A stretch of 64,000 nt of DNA from Balneolaceae bacterium (GTDB lineage: Bacteria > Bacteroidota > Rhodothermia > Balneolales > Balneolaceae). The translations under genes were made by a program, and so were the position numbers. The stretch is taken from contig JAEPNO010000005.1 in assembly GCA_017643365.1 (NCBI GenBank), positions 124,001-188,000 on the forward strand, in the 5' to 3' direction. The notes beneath the pieces are model-generated. The model ran no database searches and had not been told where the DNA came from. It saw only the letters and a program-made list of their open reading frames with translations. Numbering within the stretch: position 1 is the stretch's first letter; the number at the start of each line of letters is the position of its first letter. Shown here in pieces: positions 9,686 to 19,140 of this stretch.

Positions 9686-11629
9686 TTATTCTTTTTGCTG
9701 ATAAAGCTCCCGCACCTTCATTGGGTATGCTTCAATGTTATACGTTTTGCGCAACCTGTTTAACCAATTTTCTTCACGAATTGGTTGATATTCGGATGCC
9801 AGTCGATGAAACGCTTCATCAAAAGTCATAGTACGTGCAGGTAACACTTCTACCAAATAAAAATGTGCTTTTCGATTTCCGTATTCAAATCGCTCCGAAA
9901 TTGTGCCTTCTTCCATTTCATCAAGAAGGGTAAAGGGCTCACCTCTGAAAGCACCGGTCGAATCGGCAGTTACTCCAACTTTAAACTCATTGGCATGTAA
10001 CGAATCAGGGTGATTTCCTGCCTCAACAAAAGCGATAGCACGATCAAGTGTGGTATCTCGGCTGGAGGTGATCATGTAATAATGAAAACGTTTTTCGTAA
10101 CGATAATTCTCAAGATTGTTTAAATAACGATCCATAAGAATAGCTGTGTCGATGGTCGCAGTACTCCAAACAGAATCTTCATTTATTTGATATACCACCA
10201 ACCCTTCTTTATAGCTGTTTACTTGAGGCTTAAATTCAGGGAATTGCTCGATGGTTATTTCAACTAAACGCTCGTCAATTTTGGCATCTTTAAAGCGATT
10301 GAACCAATTATCGCTGTAAAAAGGAGTGGATTCGTTAGCCCGAGTATTGTTTAGATAATCCACATAATCAGCAACGGTAAACGAATCTTCTAAAAAAGTG
10401 AAGACTTGTGTACTGCCTAATTCTGCAGGAACTGAAAGTTCGCTGTACAACGTCGAGTCGATTTGATTGATGTAGGCTTTAAAATCTGTATAGGCATCTT
10501 TATTGTCTTTCGCATTAAAACGAGTTTTTAGAAACTCTAAGGCAAAACTGTTACTCTCTTGGAAAGCATCCGATTCTTTTAAAATATCCATCAGATATTC
10601 ATCTCTTGCTTCCTCAGTTTTGAACGTACGAACACTATCAACTTTAAAGATGTGTTGACCGTAATTGGTTGTTATGGGCTTGGTAAACGGCTCATTCGGA
10701 TCTAAATTCATTAACGTATCCACAAAATCAGGATTGTATCGCGATCCGTTGTTTATCCAGCCAATGTATCCTTCATTTTGTACCGATGGAGTATCCTCCG
10801 AAAATTCACGAACAACATCTTCCCATTGTCCGCCCATTTGCAACGCTTTGTATGCGTCTTCAATTTTTGATGGATTTGAATTCGGACGTACATAAACGTG
10901 GTACACACGTCGATCGGGTTGGCGTTCTCGTTTATCCAAAAGCTCAATGATATGATATCCGAATTGAGTACGTACCGGAGCGCTGATCTCACCAATTTCC
11001 AATTCGAACAACACATTTTCAAACGGTGCAACGGTAGTACCAACAGTTAACCATGGTAACTCACCACCCATTGTTCGTCCGTTTCTTTTGGTTGAGAATT
11101 GAGCATCAACTTCTGAATAATCTTCGCCATTTATGAGTTTCTCACGAGCTTCTAAAATGCGTTCGTACGCTGCTGCGGTATCGCTTGGCGATGGGGCAGG
11201 AGGCAATGAAATTAAAATGTGTCGACTTTTTATTTCTTGATCATACCGGCTCTTGAATTCCTGAAACTTTAACGGCTTAATTACTTGATCCATCCAATAA
11301 GCGTAAGAAGCTTGCTTGGCATACAACTGAAATTCGCTTTCAATCGATTCATTTTCGTAGTAACCGGCTTGTTTAGCGTCCAAGATTTTAGCCCTGTAAT
11401 CAAGGTAAATTGGCAAAAACTCTACCAGATCATCTTCGGTGCTTTCTTGGGTAATGCTACCGGCTACAAAATTGTCGCGCAATTCATCGTAGGTCACAAA
11501 TTCGCCGCCAACGCTTCCTACAGCATCAGCAGGAGGTACCCGATCGGATTGCGTCGATTTACTACCTGTACAAGATGTTACTAAAAACAGTAACCCTACA
11601 CATACTACTTGTAATATGTTTTTGTTCAT
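9686..11629 (-). CDS. Large peptidyl-prolyl isomerase lipoprotein with two PpiC domains
   Basis: The 647-residue protein has a lipobox signal (LVTSC, Cys20). Two parvulin domains follow, at about 135-235 (KSRHILISLPP, GGELPWL, TQFGYHIIELLDKRE) and about 240-345 (YHVYVR, GYIGWINNG, TNYGQHIFKVD), then a long helical C-terminal half. This is the PrsA/SurA/PpiD style of extracytoplasmic folding factor. It is probably the first gene of the PPIase trio and follows the CNT transporter gene by 37 bases. Confidence 0.82.
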   Translation of the reverse strand: MNKNILQVVCVGLLFLVTSCTGSKSTQSDRVPPADAVGSVGGEFVTYDELRDNFVAGSITQESTEDDLVEFLPIYLDYRAKILDAKQAGYYENESIESEFQLYAKQASYAYWMDQVIKPLKFQEFKSRYDQEIKSRHILISLPPAPSPSDTAAAYERILEAREKLINGEDYSEVDAQFSTKRNGRTMGGELPWLTVGTTVAPFENVLFELEIGEISAPVRTQFGYHIIELLDKRERQPDRRVYHVYVRPNSNPSKIEDAYKALQMGGQWEDVVREFSEDTPSVQNEGYIGWINNGSRYNPDFVDTLMNLDPNEPFTKPITTNYGQHIFKVDSVRTFKTEEARDEYLMDILKESDAFQESNSFALEFLKTRFNAKDNKDAYTDFKAYINQIDSTLYSELSVPAELGSTQVFTFLEDSFTVADYVDYLNNTRANESTPFYSDNWFNRFKDAKIDERLVEITIEQFPEFKPQVNSYKEGLVVYQINEDSVWSTATIDTAILMDRYLNNLENYRYEKRFHYYMITSSRDTTLDRAIAFVEAGNHPDSLHANEFKVGVTADSTGAFRGEPFTLLDEMEEGTISERFEYGNRKAHFYLVEVLPARTMTFDEAFHRLASEYQPIREENWLNRLRKTYNIEAYPMKVRELYQQKE

Positions 11630-11666
11630 GTCTGTTGATGAATAATGAAGTTTGATTGTTAGTTAA

Positions 11667-12998
11667 TTAAAAGAGCATTCCTGCTATTGTAGCTGTCATT
11701 AAATTAGCCATTGTTCCGGCAAAAACTGCTTTCAAACCGAATTTTGCCAAGTCTGATTTTCTGGATGGAGCCAAGCCACCAATTCCACCAATCTGAATAG
11801 CGATAGATGAAAAGTTCGCAAAGCCACACAGTGCAAAAGTAGCCATAGCAATTGTTTTTGGTCCAATATTAGCCGCTGCTACTTCTTCAGCTAATTTTAA
11901 ATAAGCTACAAATTCGTTTAGCACAATTTTAGTGCCCAATAACGAACCCATATTTGTTGCGTCTTCCCAAGGCACACCAACCACCCACGCAATAGGAGCA
12001 ATGATCCAACCTAATAACATTTCGATGGTTAATTCGGTGCCCAAAACACTGGTTAAACCGGTAATATTACTCGCCCAACCAAATAAGCCATTAAACATAG
12101 CCAGTAACGCTACAAATGCGAGAAGCATAGCACCCACATTAAGTGCCAGGTGTAAACCTGTACCCGCGCCAGTGGCAGCTGCATCAATACCGTTAGCATC
12201 GGTTTGTTCTACAACCATTTTTACGTCACCTGCGGTAACTGATTGTTCGGTTTCTGGTTGTAGTATTTTAGCAATTACTAATGCAGCAGGAGCCGCCATC
12301 AAACTGGCTCCTAATAAACGCTCGGCGAAAAGTTGTTGGGCGACTTCAATTTCTAATCCATTAGCAGCTGCAAAGGAACTGCCTAACATGGCTACATAAG
12401 CTGCCATCACACCCCCGGCAATGGTAGCCATACCACCGGTCATTACGGCGAGTAACTCCGATTTTGTCATCTTATCAATGAATGGCTTTATCACCAGAGG
12501 GGCCTCGGTTTGCCCTACAAAAATATTTGAAATCACCGATAGGGTTTCTGCACCCGAAGTTCCGAGTAGCTTCTGCATCCCTTTAGAAAGAAAACGAACA
12601 ATAGCTTGTAGAACGCCATAGTGATAAAGAATAGAGGTAAGGGAAGCAAAGAAAATGATGGTTGGCAGAATTTGAAAAGCAAAAATCACCCCAACGCTAT
12701 CTTCATATTCCGGACCACGACCTAAAAACCCAAAGAGGAACGCAGCGCCTTCCGTGGTGTATCGTAAAACAACCACAAAAAAGCCGGCAATCACTTCAAA
12801 CAAGCGCATGGGCCAACCTAAGGGACTCCATAAATCGGTTAAGAAATCGGCTTTAAGAATAAAAATTGCTAGGATAAACTGAATCGACAATCCGGTAATT
12901 ACTAACCGCCAGTTTATGCTTTTACGATCTTTGCTAAGCAGGTACGATACCCCGATAATTGCGACCATACCTAAAACGCCGCGTAAAATATTTTCCAT
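11667..12998 (-). CDS. Concentrative nucleoside transporter (CNT/NupC family)
   Basis: The 443-residue polytopic membrane protein carries CNT-type sequence: the pore region VFVGQTEAPLVIKPF near residues 160-175, and C-terminal segments ATFALCGFANFSSIAIQIGG and GTMANLMTATIAG. Family members import nucleosides with Na+ or H+. The gene touches tdk: its ATG overlaps the tdk stop by one base. A transporter and thymidine kinase in one operon make thymidine or deoxynucleoside uptake a likely role. Confidence 0.92.
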   Translation of the reverse strand: MENILRGVLGMVAIIGVSYLLSKDRKSINWRLVITGLSIQFILAIFILKADFLTDLWSPLGWPMRLFEVIAGFFVVVLRYTTEGAAFLFGFLGRGPEYEDSVGVIFAFQILPTIIFFASLTSILYHYGVLQAIVRFLSKGMQKLLGTSGAETLSVISNIFVGQTEAPLVIKPFIDKMTKSELLAVMTGGMATIAGGVMAAYVAMLGSSFAAANGLEIEVAQQLFAERLLGASLMAAPAALVIAKILQPETEQSVTAGDVKMVVEQTDANGIDAAATGAGTGLHLALNVGAMLLAFVALLAMFNGLFGWASNITGLTSVLGTELTIEMLLGWIIAPIAWVVGVPWEDATNMGSLLGTKIVLNEFVAYLKLAEEVAAANIGPKTIAMATFALCGFANFSSIAIQIGGIGGLAPSRKSDLAKFGLKAVFAGTMANLMTATIAGMLF

Positions 12999-13660
12999 TA
13001 AGAATGGGTTTGGTTTTCGATTTCTTCTTCTGTTGATTCAATATTTGCCTTAGGTAGAATAAAAGGGCGAATTGGTTTCCTGCGCCGTTTATCAACCGAT
13101 GGCCTAAAACAATGTCGAGCTCTTGGTTCGTAAGCATCGTATTCGCCTACAAGTACTGTATTTTGATTCTCTACTACACGTTGAGAAAAGTTTGCCATTG
13201 CGCCACTTTCGCTACACACAGCATGTAATTTGGTTACAAATTCTGCAATCGCTAGCAAAAAGGGCATAGGGCCGAACGGTTTACCTTCAAAATCCATATC
13301 AAGTCCGGCAACGATCACACGTTTACCGTCATTAGCTAAAGAATTTGCAACATCGACGATGCGCTCATCAAAAAACTGAGCTTCATCAATACAAACCACA
13401 TCAGCATTACCGGTAAGTAGCACAATTTGATCTGCCGTGTCTACCAAAATGCTTGGGAGCGCTGTTTCGTTATGCGAAACTACCTCAGTATCGCTGTATC
13501 TTTTATCGATGGCGGGCTTTACTACTATTACATTTTGCCCGGCGATGTGTGCCCGTTTAGCTCTTCGTATAAGTTCTTCGGTTTTTCCGCTAAACATGCC
13601 ACCGCAAACTACTTCAATCCAACCAAAATCTTTGGGTGCCAGCGAGGGTTCGTTAATCAT
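12998..13660 (-). CDS. tdk: Thymidine kinase, type II, with incomplete zinc site
   Basis: The 220-residue protein phosphorylates thymidine to dTMP. It has the P-loop GGMFSGKT (residues 20-27), the DEAQFF motif (92-97, Glu93 as likely base) and the SQR lid region. Normal type II enzymes bind a structural zinc with two CxxC pairs. Here the first pair reads CSES (Cys149, Ser152) and the second RARHC (Ala181, Cys184), so two of four ligands are missing. The C-terminal tail is basic. The gene is divergent from a helicase gene and overlaps the downstream transporter gene. Confidence 0.93.
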   Translation of the reverse strand: MINEPSLAPKDFGWIEVVCGGMFSGKTEELIRRAKRAHIAGQNVIVVKPAIDKRYSDTEVVSHNETALPSILVDTADQIVLLTGNADVVCIDEAQFFDERIVDVANSLANDGKRVIVAGLDMDFEGKPFGPMPFLLAIAEFVTKLHAVCSESGAMANFSQRVVENQNTVLVGEYDAYEPRARHCFRPSVDKRRRKPIRPFILPKANIESTEEEIENQTHS

Positions 13661-13693
13661 TAATTATATGTTGATAGATGCCTTTTCAAACTC

Positions 13694-13724
13694 CAAATAT
13701 ATTGGGCTAAGCTATGAATGGAAA
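13694..13724 (-). promoter_or_regulatory. Putative promoter of the tdk operon
   Basis: On the minus strand TATATTTG (13701-13694) matches the Bacteroidota -7 element TAnnTTTG. A TTT triplet lies 20 bases upstream in place of the usual TTG. It is 33 bases before the tdk start. Confidence 0.4.
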
Positions 13725-13751
13725 GGGCTAATATTGATAAGATTTATAAGA

Positions 13752-13781
13752 ATGGGTACACATAATTTTTACATACGTTTG
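13752..13781 (+). promoter_or_regulatory. Putative promoter of the helicase gene
   Basis: TACGTTTG at 13774-13781 matches TAnnTTTG exactly; ATG at 13752-13754, 19 bases upstream, stands where TTG is expected. It leaves a short leader before the ATG at 13801. Confidence 0.35.
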
Positions 13782-13800
13782 GCTTTTCGTACTTTTTGGG

Positions 13801-15819
13801 ATGAAGAAATTTGTGCTCAAAAAAGAAGAATCGGCCCCAAAGCCCGAGAATTACACCATTAAGTACAGTGAATTGTTGAATAAACAGCAATTAGACGCTG
13901 TTTTTTTTGATCGAGGTGCTGCTTTGGTTGTGGCCGGAGCCGGAACCGGGAAAACGCGAACGTTAGTTTATCGAGTGGCCCGCTTAGTTGAAGCCGGTGT
14001 TCACCCATCGTCGATTTTATTGCTCACTTTCACTCGAAGAGCTGCACAGGAAATGATTAGTCGGGCAACCAATATTTTGGATGATCGGTGTAAACACGTT
14101 AAAGGAGGGACCTTTCATTACTATTGTAGCCAATTATTGCATCAATATGCATCAGAGATTGGGTTCCCAGCAGATTTTACCATTATCGATACTGCAGATG
14201 CTCTGGATGTAATTCAACATGTTCGCACACAACTTGGTCTTCATAAAAAGAATAAACGCTTCCCAAATAAGAACACGCTACTGTCGATTATCAGCTCGGT
14301 AAAGAACAAGCATCTTGATTTGCGAGTGGTTGTAGGAGATCAGTATCCACAATTCATGGAAAACATCGAGCAAATTCAGCAGGTTTACGATGGTTATCAG
14401 GCCTACAAAGAGCGTAATTTTGTAATGGATTTTGATGACTTGCTCGAGAAATCCGTCGAATTACTTCAATCTAATGAAGCTGTTCGAACAAAAGTTGCTG
14501 CACAGCACCGATTTGTGATGGTAGACGAATATCAAGACACTAACAAACTGCAGGCCACGCTTACACAATTGTTATCGAGTGTTCACAACAATGTGATGGC
14601 GGTTGGTGATGATGCCCAAAGCATTTACGCTTTCCGTGGAGCTGATCACCGTAATATTTTAGAGTTTCCATCACTTTACGAAAATTGTACGCTCATCAAA
14701 CTTGAGGAAAATTATCGATCTACCCCTCAAATTTTATGCGCTGCCAACGAGTTACTTGGTCAAGCTTATCACAAATTTGATAAACAGTTATTTTCTGAAA
14801 AGGAAGAAAGTGACCTACCTGCCTTAGTTAAAGCGGCTTCCGATAACGAACAAAGCCGATTTTTAACTCAAGCTATTTTACAGTTGAGAGAGCAGGAGAT
14901 AGCACTTAACGACATGGCTGTGCTGTTCAGGAATGGGAGGGATTCGTTTGATTTAGAAATCGAGTTGAATCGAAAAAACATCCCATTTGTAAAATTTGGA
15001 GGTCTAAAATTTACAGAAGCTGCACATGTAAAAGACGTACTGGCCCATGTTCGTGTGCTGGTTAACCCAATGGATACGTTGGCATGGAATAGAATTTTAA
15101 TGCTGATTGATGGTATTGGTCCAAAGACAGCTCAGGAACTATTTGAATGGATTCGTTTGGCTTCAAATCCATATGCGCTGGATGCATCAGAAGTAGTAAG
15201 CAAGAGCTACATGAAGCAAATTAAAGGGTTAAGTAAACTACTCATTAAATTGAATGACAATGAGTTAATGGTCAATGAAGTTGTCTCTGAAATAGTAGAT
15301 TACTACAAAAATTACTGCGAAAAGCGTTACGATGATTACCCAAAACGGCTTAAAGATTTAGAAACCTTTGTAGGTATTTCAGCCGGATTTAGTTCGCTTT
15401 CAAATATGCTACGCGATCTTGCTTTAGATCCAATCAATGCAACGGCAATTGATACAGAACAGCAGCAACACGATGAGCTGCCTTTGGTTTTAAGTACCAT
15501 TCACTCGGCCAAAGGATTAGAGTGGGAACATGTATTTATTATGCAATGTTTGGATGGTGTAATCCCATCTTCATATTCGGTTGAAGATGAAGAATTACTA
15601 GACGAAGAACTTCGGCTTATGTATGTGGCAACTACACGCGCAAAACAGATGCTCTACTATACATTTCCGGCTATCGCACAATCTAGCTATGGCGACTATT
15701 TTACCAAACCAAGTAGGTTTATTGAAAATTTGCCGGATGGAATTTTAGAACCATGGATACTCACCGAAGAACCGGAAACACCAATGTTGGATGAGGCTGG
15801 TAATTACCTAACTGAGTAA
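13801..15819 (+). CDS. UvrD/PcrA/Rep-type superfamily 1 DNA helicase
   Basis: The 672-residue protein has the ordered SF1A motifs: Q-motif LNKQQLDAV, Walker A AGAGTGKT (45-52), Walker B VDEYQDTN, motif III VGDDAQSIYAFRGA, motif IV LEENYRST, motif V STIHSAKGLEWEHV, and motif VI YVATTRAK. It should unwind DNA 3' to 5' in repair or in clearing replication blocks. At 672 residues it is slightly shorter than classical UvrD/PcrA and lacks their long C-terminal tail, so the exact orthologue is left open. Confidence 0.92.
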   Translation: MKKFVLKKEESAPKPENYTIKYSELLNKQQLDAVFFDRGAALVVAGAGTGKTRTLVYRVARLVEAGVHPSSILLLTFTRRAAQEMISRATNILDDRCKHVKGGTFHYYCSQLLHQYASEIGFPADFTIIDTADALDVIQHVRTQLGLHKKNKRFPNKNTLLSIISSVKNKHLDLRVVVGDQYPQFMENIEQIQQVYDGYQAYKERNFVMDFDDLLEKSVELLQSNEAVRTKVAAQHRFVMVDEYQDTNKLQATLTQLLSSVHNNVMAVGDDAQSIYAFRGADHRNILEFPSLYENCTLIKLEENYRSTPQILCAANELLGQAYHKFDKQLFSEKEESDLPALVKAASDNEQSRFLTQAILQLREQEIALNDMAVLFRNGRDSFDLEIELNRKNIPFVKFGGLKFTEAAHVKDVLAHVRVLVNPMDTLAWNRILMLIDGIGPKTAQELFEWIRLASNPYALDASEVVSKSYMKQIKGLSKLLIKLNDNELMVNEVVSEIVDYYKNYCEKRYDDYPKRLKDLETFVGISAGFSSLSNMLRDLALDPINATAIDTEQQQHDELPLVLSTIHSAKGLEWEHVFIMQCLDGVIPSSYSVEDEELLDEELRLMYVATTRAKQMLYYTFPAIAQSSYGDYFTKPSRFIENLPDGILEPWILTEEPETPMLDEAGNYLTE

Positions 15820-16059
15820 TTAGTTTTTCTTCATAAATATATGCTGTTCAATAATATCCCGAATTAACCAATAAATAGGATAGATCGGAATTAAGACAGC
15901 AATTGCAACTTGCCAGCGATTAAATTTCGGTTTTCCTCCATCTACAGGTAAGGTAATTCCTGCTAATCCGGCTATCCAAAAGATGAATAAGATGAAAATG
16001 GTAAGCGATAAAATTAAAGCGCCAAAAAAACCAAGTATTTCATAGAAGGTGCGTAGCAT
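15820..16059 (-). CDS. Small two-helix membrane protein
   Basis: The 79-residue protein has two hydrophobic helices (about 8-36 and 48-66) separated by a polar loop. No family is recognised. The stop directly abuts the helicase stop on the opposite strand, and the gene points away from der. The frame fills the whole gap between its neighbours and has a normal composition for a membrane protein, so it is probably real. Confidence 0.55.
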   Translation of the reverse strand: MLRTFYEILGFFGALILSLTIFILFIFWIAGLAGITLPVDGGKPKFNRWQVAIAVLIPIYPIYWLIRDIIEQHIFMKKN

Positions 16060-16120
16060 GGCAAAGTGTTGTTTGAAAAATGCGTACTTTCAGGTAAAAA
16101 CTACTAATTCAATTTATTAA

Positions 16121-17428
16121 ATGCTTCCTGTTGTTTCTATTGTTGGACGTCCTAATGTCGGTAAATCAACTATTTTTAATCGCTTAATTGGCGAAAGACG
16201 TGCAATTGTTCATGATGAATATGGTGTAACCAGAGATCGCCATTACGGTGAGTCATACTGGAATGGTGTTGATTTTACTGTAATTGACACCGGTGGGTAT
16301 CTTCCCGATGATATGGATGTAATGGTAGTTGGTATCCGCGAACAGGTGCATATTGCGCTCGAAGAATCAGATCTTGTACTGTTTGTGGTTGATGTAGAAC
16401 TAGGCATTAACACATTGGATAAATCGGTTGCGAAATTGCTTCGTCAGCAAGACAAACCCGTACTTGTGGTTACCAATAAAGCTGATAATGAAATGCGAAG
16501 GCTTAATTCAGCTGAGTTTTACGAACTCGGATTCGATGAGATATTTCCGGTTTCCGGGATCAGTGGATCAGGCACGGGGGAATTGCTAGACCGAGTGGTT
16601 GAATTATTACCGGAAAAGCAGCCTGAAGATGAAGAAACGGCACCTAAATTAGCGTTTGTTGGTCGCCCAAATGTTGGTAAAAGTAGCCTTGTAAATGCAC
16701 TGCTAGACGATGAGCGATGTATCGTAACCGACATTGCAGGTACTACAAGAGATACTGTAAATAGCAGATTAACTTTTGATGGGAGAGATTACGTTTTAGT
16801 TGATACAGCCGGTTTACGTAAGCGCGTTAAGGTTAAAGAAAATATAGAGTTCTACTCTACAGTTCGAACCGAGAAAGCAATTAGAGAATGTGACGTTGCT
16901 GTTCTGATTTTAGATGCTGTTCGTGGCTTCGAAGACCAAGATAAACGAGTACTTCGAGAGGCTGAGAAATTTAATAAAGGATTGATCATTGTACTTAATA
17001 AGTGGGATCTGATCGAAGACAAAGACACTAACACCGTAAAAGAGTTTGAAAAATATATTTACGATTCGGTGCCACAGCTTAATTATGTGCCAGTTTTAAC
17101 CATTTCAGCGGTGAACAAAAAGAGAATTCATCGAGTAATTGAGATGACCGATATGGTTTTGAATGAACGTACCAAGCAAATAGGGACTTCAGAGTTCAAT
17201 AACTTCCTCGAAACAGTGTTGCAATCTCGTCCTTTACCTATGAAACGAGGTAAACAACTCAAAATCAGTTATGCAAGTCAGGTAAAGGCAAATCCGCCAG
17301 TTTTTAAATTCTTTATGAATAATCCACAGGATTTACCACCTAATTATCGAAGATATCTAGAGAATCAGATTCGAGAAAAATATGGGTTCGTTGGCGTGCC
17401 AATTACAATGACTTTTAAGCAAAAGTAA
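16121..17428 (+). CDS. der: Ribosome biogenesis GTPase Der (EngA)
   Basis: The 435-residue protein has the two tandem G domains that define Der: G1 motifs GRPNVGKS at residues 9-16 and again near 177-184, DTGGY and DTAGLRKR as G3, NKAD and NKWD as G4, and a C-terminal KH-like domain. Der is needed for maturation of the 50S ribosomal subunit. The length is standard. The next gene starts one base after its stop, suggesting cotranscription with the membrane protein and peroxiredoxin. Confidence 0.97.
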   Translation: MLPVVSIVGRPNVGKSTIFNRLIGERRAIVHDEYGVTRDRHYGESYWNGVDFTVIDTGGYLPDDMDVMVVGIREQVHIALEESDLVLFVVDVELGINTLDKSVAKLLRQQDKPVLVVTNKADNEMRRLNSAEFYELGFDEIFPVSGISGSGTGELLDRVVELLPEKQPEDEETAPKLAFVGRPNVGKSSLVNALLDDERCIVTDIAGTTRDTVNSRLTFDGRDYVLVDTAGLRKRVKVKENIEFYSTVRTEKAIRECDVAVLILDAVRGFEDQDKRVLREAEKFNKGLIIVLNKWDLIEDKDTNTVKEFEKYIYDSVPQLNYVPVLTISAVNKKRIHRVIEMTDMVLNERTKQIGTSEFNNFLETVLQSRPLPMKRGKQLKISYASQVKANPPVFKFFMNNPQDLPPNYRRYLENQIREKYGFVGVPITMTFKQK

Positions 17429-17429
17429 C

Positions 17430-18047
17430 ATGTTGGCGATCGACTGGATAAGTGTATTGTTTCTGATTTCTGGAAGCGTAAGTGCAGTAATTTTATTTAT
17501 TGTTGCTAAGCGAACTGCTTCTGTTTCTAATCTGTTTTTTGGCTTATCGGCGTTGAGTTTTACTATCGGTGTGCTACTTGGGCTCATCAATGATGACTTC
17601 ACAGAAATTGCAAGAGAGTGGGGCGATTTGCTAGGAATGACACTTGTACTGTGCGGATTATTCGTAAAAACGAGGAACTCAAAGCCAATTTTCGCTCGAT
17701 TCCCAATGCCAATGACAATGTTGCCTTTAATTGGTGTTCTGTTTTACCCTCTAATTAATCAAGCTGAAGTGATCAAAGATTTACTTTGGATAACTTATCA
17801 GGGGGGAGCCATTGTCGTAGCAATCCTTGTAATTAGTATCAATCATCTAATGTATAAACAAAGAGCACTGTTGCTACTAGCATGTTTAATACTTGGATCT
17901 TCGTTTGCTATTTTTTGGTTTGTAACCATAATCGATAGACCATTTTCAGAAGACATAGCCAATGTTATGTTATCAGCAGGAATGCTTATTAGTGCATTAG
18001 GTTTTAAGAAAATTGGCGATTTAAACATTAAAAGGCAGAAAGAATGA
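17430..18047 (+). CDS. Hypothetical polytopic membrane protein
   Basis: The 205-residue protein contains about six or seven hydrophobic helices spanning nearly its whole length and only short loops. No signature motif was recognised, so no function is proposed. It begins one base after der and its stop overlaps the peroxiredoxin start by four bases (ATGA), so it belongs to a der - membrane protein - peroxiredoxin transcript. Confidence 0.65.
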   Translation: MLAIDWISVLFLISGSVSAVILFIVAKRTASVSNLFFGLSALSFTIGVLLGLINDDFTEIAREWGDLLGMTLVLCGLFVKTRNSKPIFARFPMPMTMLPLIGVLFYPLINQAEVIKDLLWITYQGGAIVVAILVISINHLMYKQRALLLLACLILGSSFAIFWFVTIIDRPFSEDIANVMLSAGMLISALGFKKIGDLNIKRQKE

Positions 18048-18508
18048 GTTTACTACATAAGAAAGCACCGGAATTCACTCTTCAGAACGAGAATTTTGAA
18101 GAAGTATCCCTCAGCGAATTACGTAAAGATTCCAATGTTGTGATTTTATTTTATCCATTGGCATTTTCGAGCACATGTACCGAAGAACTTTGCTCGGTGC
18201 GAGACAATATGAAAATTTACGAGGCTTTAAATGCAAAAGTAGTTGGAATCAGTGTTGACTCGATGTTTGTTCAAAAGGCGTTTAAGAAGGCACAAAATTT
18301 AAACTTCGATTTATTAAGTGACTTCAACAAAGAGGCAATGACAGCCTACGGAGTTAAAGACGAAAACTTCTTTGGTATGCAGGGAGTATCTAAGCGTTCG
18401 GTATTTGTAATCGATAAAGAAGGCACAGTTAAATACGAAGAGATACACGAGGAGAGTAATGTCATCCCAAATTTCAGTGCAATTCAAAATGCATTAGGAG
18501 AGATATAG
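18044..18508 (+). CDS. Peroxiredoxin (AhpC/TSA, AhpE-like)
   Basis: The 154-residue thioredoxin-fold protein reduces peroxides. The catalytic region reads FYPLAFSSTCTEELC, with Cys45 as the peroxidatic cysteine after the family Pro and Thr; Cys50 could be an atypical resolving cysteine. Length and the GVSKRSVFVID segment fit the AhpE/Bcp-like group rather than the longer typical 2-Cys AhpC. Its start overlaps the previous gene by four bases. Confidence 0.9.
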   Translation: MSLLHKKAPEFTLQNENFEEVSLSELRKDSNVVILFYPLAFSSTCTEELCSVRDNMKIYEALNAKVVGISVDSMFVQKAFKKAQNLNFDLLSDFNKEAMTAYGVKDENFFGMQGVSKRSVFVIDKEGTVKYEEIHEESNVIPNFSAIQNALGEI

Positions 18509-18707
18509 TTTCTCCTTTTATATAAACAACTTTACATAATATATATTATAGGATTATTATAATGTACTTTAAACATAGATTAGCTCCGAATTAACTAATT
18601 ATTTATGTTTACTTAATGTTTAATGCCTTAAGCCGATAAATTGAATCATGTTCGATAACAACCTGAATATGTACTAAGGTTAGTTTCATATAATCTTAGA
18701 TATAGAC

Positions 18708-18739
18708 TTAGCAATTTCGAACGTAACCTCTTACATTTG
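18708..18739 (+). promoter_or_regulatory. Putative promoter of the receiver-domain gene
   Basis: TACATTTG at 18732-18739 is an exact TAnnTTTG match with TTA 21 bases upstream (18708-18710). It is 38 bases before the ATG. The rest of the 269-base gap from 18509 is very AT-rich and shows no gene. Confidence 0.4.
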
Positions 18740-18777
18740 TCGAGAACTAAACTATATAGGAATTCCCAACTACTGAT

Positions 18778-19140
18778 ATGAGAAAAGTACTTATTGTTGA
18801 AGACGATAAAGTTCTCTCACTACTCCTCACTAAAATGATGGAGAAACTGAATATGCAAGTCATTGCAACTGTAACCGAAGGCGGAAAAGCCATTAGTATG
18901 GCAAAGGAACATAATCCTGATCTGATACTAATGGACATTATGCTTGAGGATGATATAGACGGCATCGATGCGATGATCGCAATTCAAGGAGCAGGCATAA
19001 AAAGCCCGGCTATATTCATCACTGGAAATTCTGACTCATATAACCGGGAACGAGCTGAAGCTGTGGATTATGTTGATTACCTGGTTAAACCTATTAGTTT
19101 TACTATACTTAAAGATTCAATCTCTAAAATCGAAGACTAA
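18778..19140 (+). CDS. Stand-alone response regulator receiver domain
   Basis: The 120-residue protein is a complete CheY-like receiver and nothing more: acidic pocket EDD (8-10), phospho-acceptor Asp53 in LMDIM, Thr82 in FITGNS and Lys104 in LVKP. All switch residues are present, so it should be phosphorylated by a histidine kinase encoded elsewhere. There is no output domain, so it probably acts through protein contacts or phosphorelay. It is isolated, with its own upstream region and a convergent tonB neighbour. Confidence 0.9.
   Translation: MRKVLIVEDDKVLSLLLTKMMEKLNMQVIATVTEGGKAISMAKEHNPDLILMDIMLEDDIDGIDAMIAIQGAGIKSPAIFITGNSDSYNRERAEAVDYVDYLVKPISFTILKDSISKIED

Noticed and set aside
11932-12399. 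155-residue frame opposite the CNT transporter
   Set aside because: Antisense shadow of a strongly conserved membrane protein gene; composition follows the reverse complement of helix codons.
13437-13862. 141-residue plus-strand frame over the tdk start
   Set aside because: It is an antisense shadow of tdk with no recognisable features and runs into the helicase gene.
18509-18707. Possible small RNA or gene in the AT-rich gap
   Set aside because: No stable hairpin, terminator or frame longer than about a dozen codons was seen.
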